Shown here: positions 6,090 to 8,558 of the stretch, one piece after another
Layout: each line of letters starts with the position of its first letter
How positions within the stretch are numbered: the first letter of the stretch is position 1
Source of the DNA: Candidatus Woesearchaeota archaeon
GTDB taxonomy: Archaea; Nanobdellota; Nanobdellia; SCGC-AAA011-G17; JACPNG01
Assembly: GCA_017609845.1 (NCBI GenBank)
Contig: JAFCDD010000021.1
Coordinates: 1-8,558 of the forward strand
Direction: 5' to 3'
Length of the DNA: 8,558 nucleotides
The notes under the pieces: generated by a model
Seen by the model: only the letters and a program-made list of their open reading frames with translations
The model's database searches: none
Told to the model about the DNA's origin: nothing
Made by a program: the position numbers and the translations under genes

Positions 6090-6941
6090 ATGATATTAAA
6101 ATTTAAGAAAAAATATTGGATTGGGATTTCAATAGCCTTATTTCTTATTATATTAGATGTTATTTATTTTTTAGGGACAAGATGGTTTTATTCTTTTTTA
6201 GTCTTGTCACTAAGCATTGGTTGGGTTCATTTCTGGAGGGATTTTTTTAAAGAACTTAAAAGACAAAAAGAAATAGAATTAAAATTTTTAGAATTTGCTA
6301 GGGCCCTGGTTAGTAGTGTTAAATCAGGGTTTTCTATCCCCCAGGCGATTATAAATGTTTCTAATAAGGATTATGGCGCATTAAATAGTTATGTTGAGAA
6401 GTTAAAGAATAAAATTGAATGGGGAATCCCGGTTCAAGAAGCATTGCTTATGTTTAGCGAGGATACCGGGAATGTTGTTATTAAAAGATCCGTGTCTATT
6501 GTTATTGAAGCAGAGAAATCCGGGGGTAATATAGAAAATGTTTTGGATGCTATCGTTGATTCTGTTCTTGATGTTAAAAAATTGAAAGAAGAAAGAAGGG
6601 CTACTGCATTTTCGCATATTATTCAAGGTTACATTGTGTTCTTTATTTTTATTATAATAATGTTAGTATTGCAGTTAAAGTTATTACCTCGGTTGGGGGG
6701 ATTAAGTGCTGGTTTTCAGGGGCTTGGTAGTATTGGGGCCGGAGGAATTATTGGTGGGGGAGCAGGACAATTAAATCTAGATAAGATTTTCTTTAGTTTG
6801 GTTGTAATACAAGGATTCTTTGCTGGAATAATGATTGGTAAATTTTCAGAAGGCACTTTAAAGAATGGTTTATTGCATTCTTTGATATTAATAACTGTTG
6901 CTAGTTTGGTAATTGCTACCGTAAAAGGGAGTTTATGGTGA
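6090..6941 (+). CDS. GspF/TadC-like platform membrane protein 2, with glycine-rich loop
   Basis: This is a second T2SSF-family platform protein of 283 residues. Two membrane helices (about 10-28 and 31-48) precede the cytoplasmic helical domain (about 50-175). That domain carries FARALVSSVKSGFSIPQAI at 69-87 and an EAEKSGGNIENVL segment at 140-152, the SGG signature of the family. A third membrane helix (about 178-198) is followed by a glycine-rich stretch (203-226) and two more hydrophobic segments (about 232-250 and 260-278). It presumably forms a heterodimeric platform with the protein encoded at 4838-6088, as one base separates the two genes. No clear Shine-Dalgarno precedes the ATG at 6090, so coupled translation is likely. 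The glycine-rich part lies between two membrane helices and on the simplest topology faces outward. The family call is secure; the pairing is inferred. Confidence 0.88.
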   Translation: MILKFKKKYWIGISIALFLIILDVIYFLGTRWFYSFLVLSLSIGWVHFWRDFFKELKRQKEIELKFLEFARALVSSVKSGFSIPQAIINVSNKDYGALNSYVEKLKNKIEWGIPVQEALLMFSEDTGNVVIKRSVSIVIEAEKSGGNIENVLDAIVDSVLDVKKLKEERRATAFSHIIQGYIVFFIFIIIMLVLQLKLLPRLGGLSAGFQGLGSIGAGGIIGGGAGQLNLDKIFFSLVVIQGFFAGIMIGKFSEGTLKNGLLHSLILITVASLVIATVKGSLW

Positions 6942-7720
6942 AAAAGGGAACTACTCATGTGGATTGGGCAATAAGTATTGGTATTTTTCTTATTTATGTT
7001 CTTGGTTTATTTATTTTTCTAAAACCAGGTTTAGAACCAGTTTATAAAAATGAGATTTTAGAGGAAATTGTTGATGGAAATTTTTTTGAAGAAGTTAATT
7101 TGATTGTTGAGAGAAAACCACTATATATTGATAATGCAGATACTGGTGGCGACGATGTTGAGGTTAGGATAGAAAGCAGGCTTCCGTTTCTGATTACACA
7201 GTATAATGAAAATGAATTTACTTTATATGATGAAAATTTTGTTGAGCTTCCCTTGGATATAGAAAATAATTTTAATGGAATGAAATTTAGGGCAAATATT
7301 AAAAGTGGTAAAAGAAATATCTTCTGGCTGGTTAATTCTGAGGAAACGAGTCCCATTAGTCTTGAGGGTATGCCTGTTGAAATAATTGTGTCCCCTGATG
7401 ATGAAGTGAATCCTACTTTTGATTATAGTTTTGGTGTTACAGAAAAAATTGTTGGTATTTCTTCTATTAAATTACAAAATTTCTTTGATTATTATGGAGA
7501 TGATCAACTGAAATATGGAGATTTAAAAGAGAAATGGAATTATCCTTCTTTTAAGGATTTTGCTATATCTTATTCTGATGAGGATGGTCTTGTTGAGAGT
7601 TATTCTCCTGAAGATATCCCTGCACAGACAAATGTTTTTGCAAGAAATGTAAGACATTTTTTAATAGATTCTAAAGGAGATTCCATAAAGGAGGTTGAGT
7701 TTAACTTTAGAATATGGTAA
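6935..7720 (+). CDS. Pilin-like protein with HVDWAIS N-terminal helix and large beta-rich domain
   Basis: This 261-residue protein begins MVKKG, then TTHVDWAISIGIFLIYVLGLFIF. That is a short basic n-region plus a single hydrophobic helix (about 10-29), giving a class III-like signal or a simple N-terminal anchor. The rest (about 35-261) is a large, acidic, probably beta-rich extracellular domain without cysteines. It ends in alternating hydrophobic residues (EVEFNFRIW). The HVDWAIS start is a type I associate with DPANN pilus-like loci; this is a recollection, not a search result. The ATG overlaps the end of the second platform gene by seven bases, with GGGAG at 6927-6931. A GTG at 6938 is a possible start three bases later. 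Its own end overlaps the next gene by seven bases. It is probably a minor pilin or tip/adaptor subunit. Whether it is cleaved is open, because threonine follows the glycine. Confidence 0.75.
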   Translation: MVKKGTTHVDWAISIGIFLIYVLGLFIFLKPGLEPVYKNEILEEIVDGNFFEEVNLIVERKPLYIDNADTGGDDVEVRIESRLPFLITQYNENEFTLYDENFVELPLDIENNFNGMKFRANIKSGKRNIFWLVNSEETSPISLEGMPVEIIVSPDDEVNPTFDYSFGVTEKIVGISSIKLQNFFDYYGDDQLKYGDLKEKWNYPSFKDFAISYSDEDGLVESYSPEDIPAQTNVFARNVRHFLIDSKGDSIKEVEFNFRIW

Positions 7721-8142
7721 ATAAAAAAGGATATATAAAAACTATTGAAGCCGTAGTTGCAATAGTGGCCATTCTAATTTTTATATTTACTGCCTTGCCT
7801 AGAAGCGATCAGGCGATTATTAAAAAACCAACAATGATTGAATCTAATCTGGAGAATATAATGGATGAGGTAATTATTCAGAAAATATATCGGGCAGAGG
7901 TAATAGCAAGTAATGGTGAATGCGGAGAAGAAGATGTGTGCACTAATTTTTTGAAGTTAAAAGAATTGGTTGAAAATAATCTTGTTGTTGGCTATACATA
8001 TAAATTTAGTATTTGTCCCGATCCTAGTTGTGTGGCAGATCTTCCTTCTGAGAAAGATGTTTATATGGATGATTTATTTATTGCTTCATCTGGAACAACC
8101 CAGGAACCAAAGGTTTTTAGGGTTTGGATGTGGAGAAAATAA
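7714..8142 (+). CDS. Pilin-like protein with KKGYIKTIEA signal and two cysteine pairs
   Basis: This is a 142-residue protein starting MVNKKG, cut after Gly6, then YIKTIEAVVAIVAILIFIF, a class III signal with a glutamate six residues into the mature helix. Glutamate near this position is typical of type IV pilins and pseudopilins and is missing in the other five pilin-like proteins here. The mature part is mixed helix and strand. Its cysteines come in two close pairs, at 70/76 and 101/106, each plausible as a small disulfide loop. It ends in PKVFRVWMWRK. A GGAGG (7690-7694) lies about 19 bases before the ATG, too far to be a normal ribosome binding site. No other in-frame start is possible because a TAG stands at 7708, so translation probably depends on the overlap with the preceding gene. 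It is the last gene of the locus, likely a minor pseudopilin. Confidence 0.78.
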   Translation: MVNKKGYIKTIEAVVAIVAILIFIFTALPRSDQAIIKKPTMIESNLENIMDEVIIQKIYRAEVIASNGECGEEDVCTNFLKLKELVENNLVVGYTYKFSICPDPSCVADLPSEKDVYMDDLFIASSGTTQEPKVFRVWMWRK

Positions 8143-8558
8143 ATTTGTTGATATAATCTTTTTTTGAAATTTTTTCTCTTTTAGCTAATTTTCTTATTGC
8201 TTTATCCATTTTACTTCCGTATTGTGCTGCTAATTTTTTTCTTTGTTCTTAAGATTGCTTTTTTTTGGTTTTTAACTATTTTATACTTTGCAGGAATTTT
8301 AAGAGAATACTTAACTAAATCTAAATCTAGAAATGGAGTAATTATCTTTAAATTAGTATCTTTAGCTAATGAAAGATCTCTTTGTAAATCTCTGTTGTAT
8401 AAGCCCAGTAATCCGTTTAAACATTCCCTGTTAATATTCTTAGAATTGCTGTGTCTTTCATATCCGGCGAATATCTCTTCTGAACCAAGTCCAGAGAAAA
8501 TTAATTTTACCTTGTCTTTTTGTGCTTTTAACATAGCAGGATAAATGGTTAGAGCAAC
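8117..8558 (-). pseudogene. Frame-disrupted asparagine-synthetase-like gene (AsnB C-terminal domain), 5' end outside the window
   Basis: Read on the minus strand, the frame is open from the right edge. It shows family features: FSGLGSEEIFAGY (the synthetase loop after the nucleotide-binding part), NRDLQRD, and LKIITPFLDLDLV with the following IPAKYKIVKNQKKAILR. It then runs off into TKKKISSTIRK and stops at 8211-8213. From 8248 downwards another frame gives EQRKKLAAQYGSKMDKAIRK and ends at 8117-8119. This is exactly what the family should show next, since AAQYGS-type motifs close the domain. Between ILR and EQRKK about ten or more residues normally present seem absent. One deletion of a length not divisible by three, near 8245-8252, explains both facts. 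A one-base gain in the seven-A run (minus strand, 8234-8240) is the alternative. The ATG at 8534 is internal, not the start. The last 26 bases overlap the convergent pilin-like gene. The protein would use ATP and an amide donor to make an amide; the PP-loop itself lies outside the window. Confidence 0.72.
8159..8175 (+). terminator. Possible U-tract terminator of the pilus operon
   Basis: Two T runs (8159-8165, seven T; 8170-8175, six T) follow 17-33 bases after the last stop of the pilus locus. Archaeal termination often uses such U-tracts without a hairpin. The same bases encode lysines of the opposite gene's second frame, so the T richness may be only coding bias. Confidence 0.35.

Noticed and set aside
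7970..8167. Overlapping + frame in the end of the last pilin-like gene
   Set aside because: It lies out of frame within a supported gene, lacks a ribosome binding site, and its product has no recognisable features.
8234..8266. Programmed frameshift at the A runs of the asparagine-synthetase-like gene
   Set aside because: A slippery run exists (seven A on the minus strand), but family residues also seem to be missing at the join, which slippage would not explain. A deletion is simpler.
8197..8544. Open frame on the + strand opposite the asparagine-synthetase-like gene
   Set aside because: The minus strand carries recognisable family motifs over the same bases. The + frame has no ribosome binding site and gives an implausible hydrophobic product from T-rich sequence.

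Overview
The window looks archaeal and AT-rich, and it most likely comes from a small-genome DPANN lineage of the Woesearchaeota/Pacearchaeota type. That placement is an inference from protein style: archaeal class III (prepilin) signal sequences of the form KKG-(I/V)SPL(I/V)AT, two separate TadC-like platform proteins, a HVDWAIS-type pilin-like protein, TTTAAATA/TTTATATA box-A promoters and GGAGG/AGGTGA Shine-Dalgarno sites. No rRNA or tRNA is present to fix the taxon.

Almost the whole window (about 1 to 8142, all + strand) is one type IV pilus-like / archaellum-like assembly locus. From left to right: two overlapping pilin genes (41-472, 466-918); a third pilin paralog behind its own promoter (974-1498); two unrecognised membrane proteins (1506-1922, 1927-2472); a pilin-like protein that is probably translated from a leaderless transcript (2511-3032); the secretion/assembly ATPase of the GspE/VirB11 superfamily, probably starting at a TTG codon (3095-4681); a tiny, highly charged 55-residue ORF overlapping both neighbours (4681-4848); two GspF/TadC-like platform proteins, the first with a long lysine-rich helical N-terminal extension (4838-6088) and the second with a glycine-rich loop (6090-6941); and two further proteins with pilin-like N termini (6935-7720, 7714-8142). 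Junctions are overlaps or gaps of a few bases, except before the pilin at 974, before the gene at 2511 and before the ATPase.

Working model (inference): six proteins carry a short basic stretch ending in K/R-G followed by a hydrophobic helix, so they would be processed by a prepilin peptidase encoded elsewhere. The ATPase drives the two platform proteins to extract these subunits from the membrane and assemble a filament or pseudopilus. The three leading paralogs look like the main subunits, and the three later ones look like minor subunits or adaptors. The two unknown membrane proteins and the 55-residue protein are candidate accessory parts. Box-A elements at about 17, 927 and 2481 suggest three transcripts, so subunits and machinery could be expressed at different levels.

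The right end (8117-8558, - strand) holds the 3' part of a convergent gene for an asparagine-synthetase-like (AsnB C-terminal domain) protein. It is broken: the reading frame shifts near 8246-8249, just where a stretch of the family sequence also seems to be missing. This is best explained by one out-of-frame deletion. Its 5' part lies beyond the window. There is no gene-free stretch over 300 bases, and I see no CRISPR array, insertion sequence or structured RNA.
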